DNA of 47,374 nucleotides from an uncultured Clostridia bacterium (GTDB lineage Bacteria > Bacillota > Clostridia > Oscillospirales > Acutalibacteraceae), in NCBI GenBank assembly GCA_947631705.1, contig CANRMJ010000009.1, positions 1 to 47,374 on the forward strand. The letters are read 5' to 3'. Positions 7,661-17,186 of the stretch are shown one piece after another. Position 1 is the first letter of the stretch, and every line of letters begins with the position of its first letter. Position numbers and translations under genes: made by a program. The notes below the pieces were generated by a model. That model did no database searches and was not told the DNA's origin. It worked only from the letters and a program-made list of their open reading frames with translations.

Positions 7661-7670
7661 GGCGTTTTCA

Positions 7671-7808
7671 CCTTTTGGCAACTCTACCGTACCTTTGTAC
7701 GCCTACGAATTGCCAAAAGGCGAATTCAGTTCCGTTTCTCGAAGTCTGTCAGCGTGTAGAAATTTGATTCTTGGACTTTTTCTACACGCCGGAGGGGCTG
7801 CCGCCCCT
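7671..7808. repeat. Array of three inverted repeats after ileS
   Basis: Between ileS and its terminator lie three more hairpins. CCTTTTGGCAA (7671-7681) pairs with TTGCCAAAAGG (7710-7720) and encloses a nested CGTAC/GTACG stem. GCGTGTAGAAA (7752-7762) pairs with TTTCTACACGC (7779-7789). AGGGGC (7793-7798) pairs with GCCCCT (7803-7808). None is coding. Such dense palindromes resemble small non-coding intergenic repeats of the REP/MITE kind. No second copy is evident in this window. Confidence 0.5.
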
Positions 7809-7821
7809 TTTAAATTGTTAA

Positions 7822-10614
7822 TTATTCCGCATCTGCCAAAACAGCCGCGCAATGAGCGCAAAGATGCGGGTGTTTTGCGCTTTCCCCAACTGTGGCGGAA
7901 AATTTCCAGCAGCGTTCGCATTTTTCGCCGTCCGCAGGTACAACAGAAACGGTAAGCGAATCCACGTCGCCCTCAAAATCCTGCTTATCCTTTGAAAGCT
8001 CAACGCCGGAAACGATAAAGATTTCGGCAAGCGACGCCTTCACAGAATCAAGGAAATCATAAAGCTCGCCGCTTGCGCCGAGAATTATTTTAGCCTCAAG
8101 CGACTTTCCGATTTTCTTTTCGTTTCTCGCAAGCTCCAAAGCCTTCTGCACGTCAAAGCGGATTTCGTGAATTCTTTCCCACTTTTTCATAAATTCCTCA
8201 TCTGTTTCAATAAAATCAGCCTTTGGAATTTCATTAAACAGAGGCGATTCCGTATTTCTTGATTTATCGTGAGGCATAAACTGCCAAATCTCATCTGCCG
8301 TAAACGCAAGAATAGGCGTTAAAAGCAGAGTGAGAGCGTCAAGAATTTTATAAAGCGTTGTTTGAGCCGCGCGCCTTGTTGCAGACGTGGGAGCAGAGGT
8401 ATAAAGCCTGTCTTTCAAAACATCAAAATAGAAGTTGCTCATATCAACAACGCAGAAATTGTGAATAGCGTGCGACGCGGTGTGATATTCATAAACCTCA
8501 TATCCTCCGCGTGCCGTTTCAATCACTTCGTCAAGCTTCATAAGAGCGTATTTATCAAGCTCTTCAAGCTCATCATTTTTAACCATATCGGTATCGGGGT
8601 TGAAATCATACAGATTTCCGAGGCAGAAACGAGCCGTGTTTCTGATTTTTCTGTAGTTATCGGAAAGCTGTTTCAGAATTTCGGGGCTTATGCGTATATC
8701 CGCGTGATAATCTGAAGACGCAACCCAAAGTCGCAAAATATCCGCACCGTATTTATTTATAATATCCTGCGGATCTATGCCGTTTCCGAGGGATTTGGAC
8801 ATTTTTCTGCCCTCTCCGTCAACAGTCCATCCGTGTGTTATAATCTGCTTATACGGCGCTTTGCCGCCCCTTGCAACAGATGTGAGCAATGATGACTGGA
8901 ACCAACCTCTGTATTGATCGGCACCCTCAAGATAAACGTCTGCGGGACTTCTGAGATAATCTCTTTTCTCGCATACCGCGGCGTGGGTTGAGCCCGAATC
9001 AAACCATACATCCATTATATCTGTTTCCTTTTCAAAGCCATTTGCCTTGCCGCAATGCGGGCACTTAAAGCCATCGGGCAGAAAATATTCGGCGCCGTGC
9101 GCGAACCACGCGTCTGAGCCTTCCTCCCCGAATATATCGGAAACTTTCATCATAACATCATTATCTATAATTTCTTTTCCGCATTCCTTGCAGTAAACCA
9201 CGGGAATCGGCACGCCCCATTTTCTCTGGCGCGAAATGCACCAGTCGGCACGTTCCTTTACCATAGATTGCAATCTGTCCTTTCCCCACTCAGGGAACCA
9301 CTTAACATCCTCCGACGCTTTAACCGCAGCATCCTTGAAATCATCAACAGAGCAGAACCACTGTGATGTGGCACGGAAAATAACGGGCTTGTGGCATCTC
9401 CAGCAGTGGGGATACTGGTGAATTATTTTCTGAAGGGCAAAAAGATTGCCCGTGTCTTCAAGATGCTGCGCAATCGGCTTGTTTGCCTCCTCTGTTGTAA
9501 GACCGGCAAACTGCCCCGCCTCCTCTGTTAAACGTCCGTTCGCGTCAACGGGAACAATAACGGGAATTTCGGGATAATTTTTACACACGGCAAAGTCCTC
9601 AACGCCGTGACCCGGAGCTGTGTGAACACAGCCCGTGCCGCTTTCGAGAGTGACATGGTCACCCACAATAACAAGCGAGGTTCGGTCTATAAACGGATGC
9701 CTGCATTTCATATATTCAAGCTCCGAGCCGCTTACAGTGCCGCAAATTTCGTAATCGTCAGCGCCTCTTGCCTCCATTGTGGGCTTAACAAGCTCGGTTG
9801 CGATAACATAATATTCATCGCCGTTCTTTACAAGAGAATATTCAAAATCGGGGCCTACGCAGATTGCCACATTCGCGGGCAGAGTCCACGTTGTTGTGGT
9901 CCAAATAACAAAATACGTTTTTTCAAGCTCCGCGCCCATTGCCGTGAGTTTGCCCAAATCGTCGGTAACATTGAATTTAACATATATTGAATGGCAGGGA
10001 TCCTCGGCGTATTCTATCTCCGCCTCGGCAAGCGCGGTGTGGCAGTCCGCACACCAGTAAACGGGCTTTAAGCCCTTGTAGATATATCCCTTAGATGCCA
10101 TTGCCGCAAACACCTTAATCTGCTCCGCCTCAAAATCCTTTGTAAGCGTAATATAAGGGTTATCCCACTCGCCGATTACGCCGAGGCGCTTAAAGCCCTC
10201 TCGCTGAACATCAACAAATCCGAGCGCTGTTTCACGGCATATTTTGCGCAGCTCCAAATCGGAAATATTTGATTCCGCGGAGATGTGCGCCGCTTTTCTC
10301 GCTTTGAGCTCAGTGGGCAGACCGTGCGTGTCCCAGCCCGGAACATAAGGCGATTTGAATCCCGTCATATTCTTATATCTTACAATAAAATCTTTAAGCG
10401 TTTTATTAAGAGCGTGACCGATATGAATTGCGCCGTTTGCATACGGCGGGCCGTCGTGAAGAACGAAGAGGGGTTTGCCCTCATTCATTTTCATAAGCTG
10501 TCTGTATTGGTCGTGCTCATACCATTTTTTAAGTATTTCAGGTTCCCTTTGAGGCAAAGACGCCCTCATAGGAAAATCTGTTTTCATCATATTCAGCGTG
10601 TCTTTATAATCCAT
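7822..10614 (-). CDS. ileS: Isoleucyl-tRNA synthetase
   Basis: A 930-residue class I synthetase that charges tRNA-Ile. The HIGH motif is at residues 64-67, KMSKS is in GRKMSKSLGN (near 600), and the editing domain shows the Thr-rich WTTTTWTLPANVAI block. The C-terminus has a zinc finger (CERCWKF and HLCAHC) as in the bacterial, mupirocin-sensitive class. It sits 44 bases after divIVA. That gap has no T-box leader, which is notable because Firmicute ileS genes often carry one; here expression probably follows the division operon. Confidence 0.97.
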   Translation of the reverse strand: MDYKDTLNMMKTDFPMRASLPQREPEILKKWYEHDQYRQLMKMNEGKPLFVLHDGPPYANGAIHIGHALNKTLKDFIVRYKNMTGFKSPYVPGWDTHGLPTELKARKAAHISAESNISDLELRKICRETALGFVDVQREGFKRLGVIGEWDNPYITLTKDFEAEQIKVFAAMASKGYIYKGLKPVYWCADCHTALAEAEIEYAEDPCHSIYVKFNVTDDLGKLTAMGAELEKTYFVIWTTTTWTLPANVAICVGPDFEYSLVKNGDEYYVIATELVKPTMEARGADDYEICGTVSGSELEYMKCRHPFIDRTSLVIVGDHVTLESGTGCVHTAPGHGVEDFAVCKNYPEIPVIVPVDANGRLTEEAGQFAGLTTEEANKPIAQHLEDTGNLFALQKIIHQYPHCWRCHKPVIFRATSQWFCSVDDFKDAAVKASEDVKWFPEWGKDRLQSMVKERADWCISRQRKWGVPIPVVYCKECGKEIIDNDVMMKVSDIFGEEGSDAWFAHGAEYFLPDGFKCPHCGKANGFEKETDIMDVWFDSGSTHAAVCEKRDYLRSPADVYLEGADQYRGWFQSSLLTSVARGGKAPYKQIITHGWTVDGEGRKMSKSLGNGIDPQDIINKYGADILRLWVASSDYHADIRISPEILKQLSDNYRKIRNTARFCLGNLYDFNPDTDMVKNDELEELDKYALMKLDEVIETARGGYEVYEYHTASHAIHNFCVVDMSNFYFDVLKDRLYTSAPTSATRRAAQTTLYKILDALTLLLTPILAFTADEIWQFMPHDKSRNTESPLFNEIPKADFIETDEEFMKKWERIHEIRFDVQKALELARNEKKIGKSLEAKIILGASGELYDFLDSVKASLAEIFIVSGVELSKDKQDFEGDVDSLTVSVVPADGEKCERCWKFSATVGESAKHPHLCAHCAAVLADAE

Positions 10615-10658
10615 TAACGAATCTCCTTTTTGCGTGATTTGTTCAGAACAGATAAGTA

Positions 10659-11840
10659 TCAGTTGCCTTTTTTATCCTTCTTTTTCTTGAAAAATCCGCG
10701 GAATTTTAAATCTTCTTCCTCCTCATCATAATCTTCGGGCGGAATAAGGCTGATTTTTTCGTTTGTTCTGCCCTCGTTATGCTTTACGTTAAAAAAGCTT
10801 TCAAACGGAAGTTCTTCGTTGTAGCCCTTTTCAGCCGGCTCCTCCATTTCAGGCTCCTCGGTAATTTCGTTTATCGGGTGCTCGTTTATGGGAGTGATTT
10901 CGTCGTTTGTGAAAGCGTCTATCGCTGAGTTTATATCAACGCCCGCAACGGACTCTTCTTCCGTGTTATCGGTAATTTCTTCCGATTGAGTGTTTTCTTC
11001 AGGCTCTTCAATCGGTTCAATATCCTCTTCCGAAGCGCTTTTCTCATCAATTTCGGGTTCAGCGGTCTGAGCGTCCGTTTCCTCCGGCACGCTCTGATTC
11101 TCTTCTTCCGATTTATAATCTTCGCTGATAATATCATTATAAATATTATTCAAATCATTCTGAAGATTTTCCAAATTTTCGTCTGCCGCAAGCATTTCCT
11201 CGTCGATCTGCGCGCCCATCATATCGCGGAGCTTTGAAAGCTGGGACTCATAGAGAGAAACAAGGCTCTTTTTGAACGCGGAGGATTCCTCCTTGAGCTT
11301 TGTAACGAGATTTTCGTGATATGCTTTTTCCTCTCTCGCCTTTGTTACAAGCTCTCCCGACGCCTGCTTGACCTGCTCTATCGTTTCCTTTGCGCCGCTT
11401 ACGATGCTTTCCGCACGTTTCTCCGCCTCAGAGGTTATTGCGTTTGCCGCGTCTGACTTTTCTTTTGTTAGGTTAGTAACGTAGTCGCGTGCCTCTGAAA
11501 CGAGTTTTTCAGCCTTTTCCTTGGCGTCAAGAACTGTTTTCTGAGCGGTGTTTGCGCTGTCTGCAAGCAGCTCCTCCGCCTTGTCTTTCGCCGCCTTTGA
11601 AATCTGATTTGCCGCTTTTTGAGCCGTGATAATAGCTGTTTTGATTGAATCTTCGTCCTCACGGTATTCCTCAACCTTTGAGGCAAGCACCTCAAGCTTT
11701 CTGTAAAGCTCTTTGTTTTCCGCGTAGATTGCGGCATATGATTCGGCAATTTCATCTATAAAGGCGTTTGTTTCGTCTATATCATAGCCGTGTGAGGAAG
11801 TGGATAATACTTTTTCTTTGATTTGATTCGGTGTAATCAT
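10659..11840 (-). CDS. divIVA: DivIVA-family division/polarity protein
   Basis: A 393-residue DivIVA protein, which binds negatively curved membrane at septa and poles. The N-terminus MITPNQIKEKVLSTSSHGYD with FIDEI a little further on is the membrane-binding domain (1-60). A long Ala/Lys/Glu-rich coiled coil runs to about 230, followed by an acidic tail to about 370 and a basic end FKKKKDKKGN. It is much longer than B. subtilis DivIVA (164 aa) because of the tail. The frame extends 27 codons upstream, but ATG 11840 has AAGGAG and fits the family start. It lies 22 bases after sepF. Confidence 0.92.
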   Translation of the reverse strand: MITPNQIKEKVLSTSSHGYDIDETNAFIDEIAESYAAIYAENKELYRKLEVLASKVEEYREDEDSIKTAIITAQKAANQISKAAKDKAEELLADSANTAQKTVLDAKEKAEKLVSEARDYVTNLTKEKSDAANAITSEAEKRAESIVSGAKETIEQVKQASGELVTKAREEKAYHENLVTKLKEESSAFKKSLVSLYESQLSKLRDMMGAQIDEEMLAADENLENLQNDLNNIYNDIISEDYKSEEENQSVPEETDAQTAEPEIDEKSASEEDIEPIEEPEENTQSEEITDNTEEESVAGVDINSAIDAFTNDEITPINEHPINEITEEPEMEEPAEKGYNEELPFESFFNVKHNEGRTNEKISLIPPEDYDEEEEDLKFRGFFKKKKDKKGN

Positions 11841-11862
11841 ATTCTTCTCCTTTACTAAATCA

Positions 11863-12360
11863 TCACATAAACATTCCGTTTTGTTCCAGCTCATCAAGGA
11901 TATCGGCTCCCAGCACATCAACGTTATAAGGCGTTATAATATATGTGCTGTTCGCAACCCTTTTGATTGAGCCCTCATCCGCGTAAGCAACTCCGCTTAA
12001 AAAATCAAGCAATCGCCTTGCAATATCGCGGTTTGTTGATTCCAGATTGAGCACCACGGTGCGCTTTGCCTTTAAATTATCGGCAATCTGCTGCGCCTCC
12101 GCAAACTGCTCCGGCTTTACGAGAACAACCTGCACCTGCGCCGTTGTGTGGATATTAACAACCTTATCCGAATCGGTGCGCGTGCGGTGCAACCGCTCTG
12201 TTCTCTCCTCCTTAGGCACTTTTACGCTGCGCGGCTGCCTGCTGCTTCTGCGCGGTGCGGCGGGCGCTGAGAAATCAGAGGATTCGTCTTCGTAAAAATC
12301 ATCAAAATCATCATCCGGTCTTTCCCTAAAGATGTCTGAAAACTTATCCATAAAGCTCAT
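11863..12360 (-). CDS. sepF: Cell division protein SepF
   Basis: A 165-residue SepF, which bundles FtsZ filaments and tethers them to the membrane. The N-terminal MSFMDKFSDIF is the amphipathic membrane helix. A disordered acidic then basic linker follows, and the C-terminal domain (about 75-165) has VVLVKPEQFAEAQQIADNL, TVVLNLESTNRDIARRLLDF and the GSIKRVANSTYIITP block. An ATG two codons earlier sits too close to AGGAGG (two bases), so ATG 12360 is chosen. It is followed by divIVA, as in other Firmicutes. Confidence 0.94.
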   Translation of the reverse strand: MSFMDKFSDIFRERPDDDFDDFYEDESSDFSAPAAPRRSSRQPRSVKVPKEERTERLHRTRTDSDKVVNIHTTAQVQVVLVKPEQFAEAQQIADNLKAKRTVVLNLESTNRDIARRLLDFLSGVAYADEGSIKRVANSTYIITPYNVDVLGADILDELEQNGMFM

Positions 12361-12372
12361 AAACATATCCTC

Positions 12373-13104
12373 CTAAAAATATTTTCTTTCGCCAAAGATG
12401 GCAGAGCCGACTCTGACTATATTTGAGCCCTCGGAAATGGCCGCCTCAAAATCGGCGCTCATTCCCATAGACAGAATTTCCATATCTACATTATCTATTT
12501 TTTTATCTCTTATGTCAATAAAATATCCTTGCATTGCCGCAAAATAACGCCGTGCCTCTGTTTGAGATTCGCAAATCGGCGGAATAGTCATCAATCCCTT
12601 AATTTTAATTCCGCCGAGTTCGGAAATTTCATAAAGAAACTCCTCTAACTCTTCGGCAAAAACTCCGCTTTTGCTCTGCTCTTTTCCGATATTCACCTCA
12701 ACAAGGCAGTTGCTCACAATATCTTTTGAAAGCGAAACCTTTGAAATTTCTTTCGCGAGTTTTAAAGATGACACGGATTCAATCATATCCACCTCACCCA
12801 CAATCTGGCGCACCTTGTTGGTTTGGAGATGACCGATAAGATGGCGCTCCACTGAATCAAGATTGAGCTCGTCTCTTTTTCCGAGATATTCCTGAACCCT
12901 GTTTTCTCCTATGAGATCGGCTCCGAGTTCAATCGCCCTGTTTATATAAACAGGCTCAACCGTTTTTGTTACGCACATCAGGCGAACGTCGTTTTCACTT
13001 CTGCCTGATTTTACGGCGCATTCGCCGACGCGTTCAAGTATTCTTTTGTAATTTTCCTCAACAGATTTCAGCCTTTTTTCATCAGGCGTAAACCTTTCCG
13101 TCAT
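12373..13104 (-). CDS. yggS: YggS/PLPBP pyridoxal-phosphate homeostasis protein
   Basis: A 243-residue, TIM-barrel PLP-binding protein that buffers pyridoxal phosphate and amino/keto acid pools and has no known catalysis. MCVTK carries the PLP lysine; GENRVQEY, HLIGHLQTNK, GLMTIPP and LSMGMSADFEAAI are family blocks and all are intact. ATG 13104 has GGAAGGG at good spacing; an upstream in-frame Met is less likely. It overlaps the HlyD-like gene by 23 bases and leads into sepF, matching the ylmE-sepF arrangement. Confidence 0.93.
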   Translation of the reverse strand: MTERFTPDEKRLKSVEENYKRILERVGECAVKSGRSENDVRLMCVTKTVEPVYINRAIELGADLIGENRVQEYLGKRDELNLDSVERHLIGHLQTNKVRQIVGEVDMIESVSSLKLAKEISKVSLSKDIVSNCLVEVNIGKEQSKSGVFAEELEEFLYEISELGGIKIKGLMTIPPICESQTEARRYFAAMQGYFIDIRDKKIDNVDMEILSMGMSADFEAAISEGSNIVRVGSAIFGERKYF

Positions 13105-14347
13105 AAACATCCCTTCCGCTGATAATAATTTCATCAAATAGCTTGATACCGTTTTTTATATCGGGGTCGTCATAACTCAAAAGAACGTAATCGTCGCCCG
13201 TATAAAGGATATCGGCTCTTCTCCATTTTGCAATATTTGAAACGAGCGCATAAACTCCTTTTTCGCCGTTTAAGTCATGCACGGCGGCGCTGTTCACCTT
13301 TATGCCCGTGTATTCTTTAACTCTGATTTCTATATCCTCAAGGCGCATTGAGGCAAGGTTGCCGTCTGTTTCATTGCAGGAAAGCACAAGCAGCGTCTGA
13401 TCCTCTCCAAGCGACACATCGGCGCCCTTTACAACAGTGCATTTCAAAACCTGGTTGGTTGATTTTATACGCACCTGAACGTTGTAGCCGTCCTCCAAAT
13501 CAATAACATCGCTCGTGTTTACAACACAGCAGAGATACCACACAAAGCTGCTTATGATTTTTCCCCCTCCGTCTGTGCCGCCCTTCGCGGAAACCGCTGT
13601 GTTAATATATTTATCAAATGTGTTTATATCCATATCGGCAACCGATTTGTAGTCAAAAACACCCTCGCAGCCGTCTGTGTATTTTGAATAAACTCCCGCG
13701 GATTCCGCCGTTACATAGCCTACAGGCTTGCAGGTGTTGATATCAACGGCTTTTATTTTACTTTCAACCTCGCTCAGTGCGGAGGAAAAATCTATATTCT
13801 CTCCAATCAAAAGCGAACGCCGCGTTAAATTGTTGTTTATTTCAAGAGCGCTTTCTCCGGCGGAATCAAAATCGGAATGAGCGGCAGAGCGTATAAAGCC
13901 GTTTACCTCGTCAAGAATATCGCTTTCGAGCTTTTCCATATCTGTTGCGCTGCCAACCGCCATATTCTGCATTTCGGTGTAATACTCGTGCTCTTTTTCA
14001 AGTTCAAGGTATGAGGAATATCTCGACGCGTTTTCGGACGAGGAAAAAACCATTTCAATCTCTCCTCCCGAATTTATCTTTTCTCCTTCCTCAACAAGCG
14101 CAAGCGTAACTCCGCTGCTGTCTTGCACGGTCTTTTCATCTCTGATAAAAAGAGCTCTTGTTTCAAGCAAGTCGTAAACCGTGGTTTTCTCGGCAACCTG
14201 CGTGCGCAGCTTAACATTCAGCACATTATAGCTTTCTACCGCGGCAAACACGATAACGAGCACAAAAACAAGAATTATAAGAACATTTTGCCCGGCGGCG
14301 CCTGATAGTTTTTTAATTTTAGATTTAATTTTTTTCTCTTCAGCCAT
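13082..14347 (-). CDS. HlyD-like membrane-anchored adaptor protein
   Basis: A 421-residue protein with one N-terminal membrane helix (about 21-41) and a large outside part. Coiled-coil stretches around 110-200 are followed by beta-rich segments (for example VQVRIKSTNQVLKCTVVKGADV). This layout fits the HlyD/membrane-fusion-like proteins often found in this division cluster in Clostridia. No exporter partner is adjacent. Its 3' end overlaps yggS and its start overlaps miaA by 8 bases, so it is firmly in the operon. A role in the envelope or division is inferred from position only. Confidence 0.7.
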   Translation of the reverse strand: MAEEKKIKSKIKKLSGAAGQNVLIILVFVLVIVFAAVESYNVLNVKLRTQVAEKTTVYDLLETRALFIRDEKTVQDSSGVTLALVEEGEKINSGGEIEMVFSSSENASRYSSYLELEKEHEYYTEMQNMAVGSATDMEKLESDILDEVNGFIRSAAHSDFDSAGESALEINNNLTRRSLLIGENIDFSSALSEVESKIKAVDINTCKPVGYVTAESAGVYSKYTDGCEGVFDYKSVADMDINTFDKYINTAVSAKGGTDGGGKIISSFVWYLCCVVNTSDVIDLEDGYNVQVRIKSTNQVLKCTVVKGADVSLGEDQTLLVLSCNETDGNLASMRLEDIEIRVKEYTGIKVNSAAVHDLNGEKGVYALVSNIAKWRRADILYTGDDYVLLSYDDPDIKNGIKLFDEIIISGRDVYDGKVYA

Positions 14348-15257
14348 TTAAAAATTCCCTGCTTAATTCAATCGCCTTCAACGCAATGTCGGTTCCGTCG
14401 TCGGCATAGAGCCATATTGCGTCTTTGCGCCTTTTAAACCATGTTATCTGCCTTTTTGCGTATCGCCGCGTTTCCTTTTTTAGGTTTTCAACCGCCTCTT
14501 CAAGTGAAATTTCCCCGTCAAAATAAGGTTTAAGTTCCTTATGACCTATCGCCTGCGCCGCTGTGGCGCTTTGCTCGGAAAGGCAACGCCGCGCCTCTTC
14601 AAGGAGCCCGTTTTCAAGCATTAAATCAACGCGTCTGTTAATTCGGTCGTAAAGAGCATCTCTGTTTTTGAATCCGATTACGAGATACAAAACATTATAA
14701 GGGCTCTCCTCAAGCCTTGAATTCTCATCCTGCTCGCTTTTCGTAACGCCCGATGAATAAAATATTTCAAGAGCGCGCACAACTCTGATTTTGTTGCTTT
14801 CGTGTGTTTTTTCCGCCGACTTCGGATCAATCCTCAAAAGCTCTTCATAAAGCTCCTTTGAGTCCTTTTTCATAAGAGCGTCGCGCAGCCCGAAGTCCGT
14901 TTCGGACTCAACAAATTTTATATTATCAACAAAACTGTCTATAAAAAGACCCGTTCCGCCCACTATCATCGGAACTCTGCCCCTGCCCGATATATCTGCT
15001 GCCGCCTCTGTTGCCAAAGAGCAAAAATCGGATACGGAAAAATTTTTGTTTCTTTCCAAAAATTCAGTAAGATGATATGGTATCTCTTTCTTTTCTTCCT
15101 CGGTGGGTGCGGCGGTGGCAATACTCATGCCCTTGTATATCTGCATTGAATCGGCAGATATTATCTCGGCGTTAACAGCTTTTGCAAGCTTAGATGCAAG
15201 ATCTGTCTTTCCGCTTGCGGTGGGTCCCGCCAAAACTATAATTTTAGTTTTCATCAT
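14340..15257 (-). CDS. miaA: tRNA dimethylallyltransferase
   Basis: A 305-residue enzyme that adds a dimethylallyl group to A37 of tRNAs reading U-initial codons; MiaB then methylthiolates the product. The P-loop GPTASGKT is at residues 10-17, with DSMQIYKGMSIATAAPT next and the insertion and tRNA-binding parts complete to the end (YAKRQITWFKRR). Its ATG overlaps the mutL stop by four bases. The pairing with miaB six genes upstream in the same operon is functional. Confidence 0.96.
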   Translation of the reverse strand: MMKTKIIVLAGPTASGKTDLASKLAKAVNAEIISADSMQIYKGMSIATAAPTEEEKKEIPYHLTEFLERNKNFSVSDFCSLATEAAADISGRGRVPMIVGGTGLFIDSFVDNIKFVESETDFGLRDALMKKDSKELYEELLRIDPKSAEKTHESNKIRVVRALEIFYSSGVTKSEQDENSRLEESPYNVLYLVIGFKNRDALYDRINRRVDLMLENGLLEEARRCLSEQSATAAQAIGHKELKPYFDGEISLEEAVENLKKETRRYAKRQITWFKRRKDAIWLYADDGTDIALKAIELSREFLNG

Positions 15258-17155
15258 TGTATTCTTCCGAACTGTTTTTCAAGCTCATACCTTGAAATTT
15301 TTATCATAACGGGTCTGCCGTGGGGGCAGTACCTTATGTTCGGCATTGAGAGAAGCCTTTCAACAAACATCTCCCGTTCACGCTCGGAAGTGTAATCCCC
15401 GCCCTTTACCGCGCTGCGGCAGGCTGTTGAATGGAAAATCCAATCCATTTTGTTTGGCTCAATATCCGTTTTGTGTTCCAACAGCTTTTCAGCCATTTCA
15501 AGAACCAAATCGCCGATATCCGCCCCGTCGAGCAGCGAGGGGACTTCGCGCACAATTACGGAGTCGTTGCCGAAATCCTCAACGGAAAAACCGCATTTAG
15601 ATAACAGGGGAAGATTGTCGATTATAACGGCGTGTTCCTCCGGCGATAGCCTTACCGCACGGGGCGAAAGCAACATCTGTGAAGAAATCTGCGATTGCTT
15701 TCTCAACTTTTCATAATTAATCCTCTCGTGGGCTGCGTGCTTGTCTATGTAATAAAGATCGTTTTTAATTTGAACGATAATATAGGTGTTGAACGCCTCT
15801 CCCACAACAGTAAAATCGGGAGGTTCCTCGCTTTGAGGAGGCGCCGCGGGGGTTTCAATCAATTCGCTTTTTTCCTTATCGGCAGTCGTTTTAACCGCCG
15901 CGTTTTTCATCTTCTCCGACAGACCTATGGAATCATTGTATACTTTAATTGCCCTTTTCTCGCCGCCCCTTGCGTTTGTTTCATACCGCGCCTGCGGAGC
16001 GGAGAGTTTCCACTCGCCTGTCTGAGGTGCCGACGCGATTTTCATCTGTTCGGGCGTTTCTTTTTTTATGAAAAAATCAAGCTTTGCACTGTGAGTCACA
16101 GAGGTTTTCCGCGTTCCCTTATGCTCGGAGGAACCGAATATCCCCTCTTTGACGGTATCGTTTTTTTCAATAGCCGATTTAACGCCGTAATAAATCAGAT
16201 TGAAAATAGGCTTTTCGTTTGAAAAACGCACCTCTATTTTTGCGGGGTGAACATTTACGTCCACAAGCTTGGGATCAAGTTCAATATTAAGAACACACGC
16301 CGGAAATCTTCCTGTCATTATAGAATTCTTATACGCCTGTTCAAGAGCCGCAAGAGCCGCGGCGCTTTTAACAAACCTTCCGTTTATAAAGAAAAACTGC
16401 ATTGCCCGGCTTTTTCTGGATTGATGCGGTCTGCTTGTGAGCCCCGAAACTCTCATTCCTCCGAATGAATAGTCAACATCCGCCAAAGTGTCCGCAAACT
16501 CAGCACCGAAAACAGAATAGACCGCGCTTTTTAAGTCGCCGTTTCCTGAGGTGATAACAGCCTGATTTCCGTCGCGGATAAACCTAAACGAAATTTCGGG
16601 GTGTGAAATTGCCATTCTGTCCACTATACCCTGAACGGAATTGCCCTCTGTTACGTCTTTTTTCAAAAATTTCATTCTTGCGGGCACATTGAAGAAAATA
16701 TCTCTTACAACAACTGTTGTTCCCTGCGGGCATCCCGCGTCGTTAAGGCAGATTTCCTCGCCGCCCGCTATTTCATACCTTGAACCCGTTTCCTCGTCTG
16801 CCGCTCTTGTAAGCAGTTCAACCTTTGAAACCGCGGCAATAGACGCCATCGCCTCGCCTCTGAAACCGAGAGTTCCGATTGATTCAAGATCGTTGCCGCT
16901 TGATATTTTTGACGTCGCGTGGGAAATGAAAACCTTTTTAACGTCATCACGGGCAATTCCGCAACCGTCGTCGGTTATGCGTATATATGTTGTGCCGCCG
17001 TTTTTTATCTCAACGGTAATATGCTTCGCGCCCGCGTCTATTGAATTTTCAATCATTTCCTTAACAACGCTCATGGGGCGCTCAACAACCTCGCCCGCGG
17101 CTATCAGCCCATACACTTCTTTAGGCAAAATATTAATTTTCGGCACACGCTTCAC
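15254..17155 (-). CDS. mutL: DNA mismatch repair endonuclease MutL
   Basis: A 633-residue MutL. The N-terminal GHKL ATPase has EMIENSIDAGA, DDGCGI and GFRGEA. The C-terminal domain carries the latent endonuclease motif as DKHAAHERINYE (Lys replaces the usual Gln) with ACRSAVKGGD and CPHGRP, the metal-binding set, so it should nick DNA itself, as in bacteria lacking MutH. A low-complexity linker lies around 340-450. It starts 31 bases after mutS. Confidence 0.96.
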   Translation of the reverse strand: MKRVPKINILPKEVYGLIAAGEVVERPMSVVKEMIENSIDAGAKHITVEIKNGGTTYIRITDDGCGIARDDVKKVFISHATSKISSGNDLESIGTLGFRGEAMASIAAVSKVELLTRAADEETGSRYEIAGGEEICLNDAGCPQGTTVVVRDIFFNVPARMKFLKKDVTEGNSVQGIVDRMAISHPEISFRFIRDGNQAVITSGNGDLKSAVYSVFGAEFADTLADVDYSFGGMRVSGLTSRPHQSRKSRAMQFFFINGRFVKSAAALAALEQAYKNSIMTGRFPACVLNIELDPKLVDVNVHPAKIEVRFSNEKPIFNLIYYGVKSAIEKNDTVKEGIFGSSEHKGTRKTSVTHSAKLDFFIKKETPEQMKIASAPQTGEWKLSAPQARYETNARGGEKRAIKVYNDSIGLSEKMKNAAVKTTADKEKSELIETPAAPPQSEEPPDFTVVGEAFNTYIIVQIKNDLYYIDKHAAHERINYEKLRKQSQISSQMLLSPRAVRLSPEEHAVIIDNLPLLSKCGFSVEDFGNDSVIVREVPSLLDGADIGDLVLEMAEKLLEHKTDIEPNKMDWIFHSTACRSAVKGGDYTSEREREMFVERLLSMPNIRYCPHGRPVMIKISRYELEKQFGRIQ

Positions 17156-17186
17156 CCGCCTTTTCTGCCCGAAAGAGCTGTGATTT

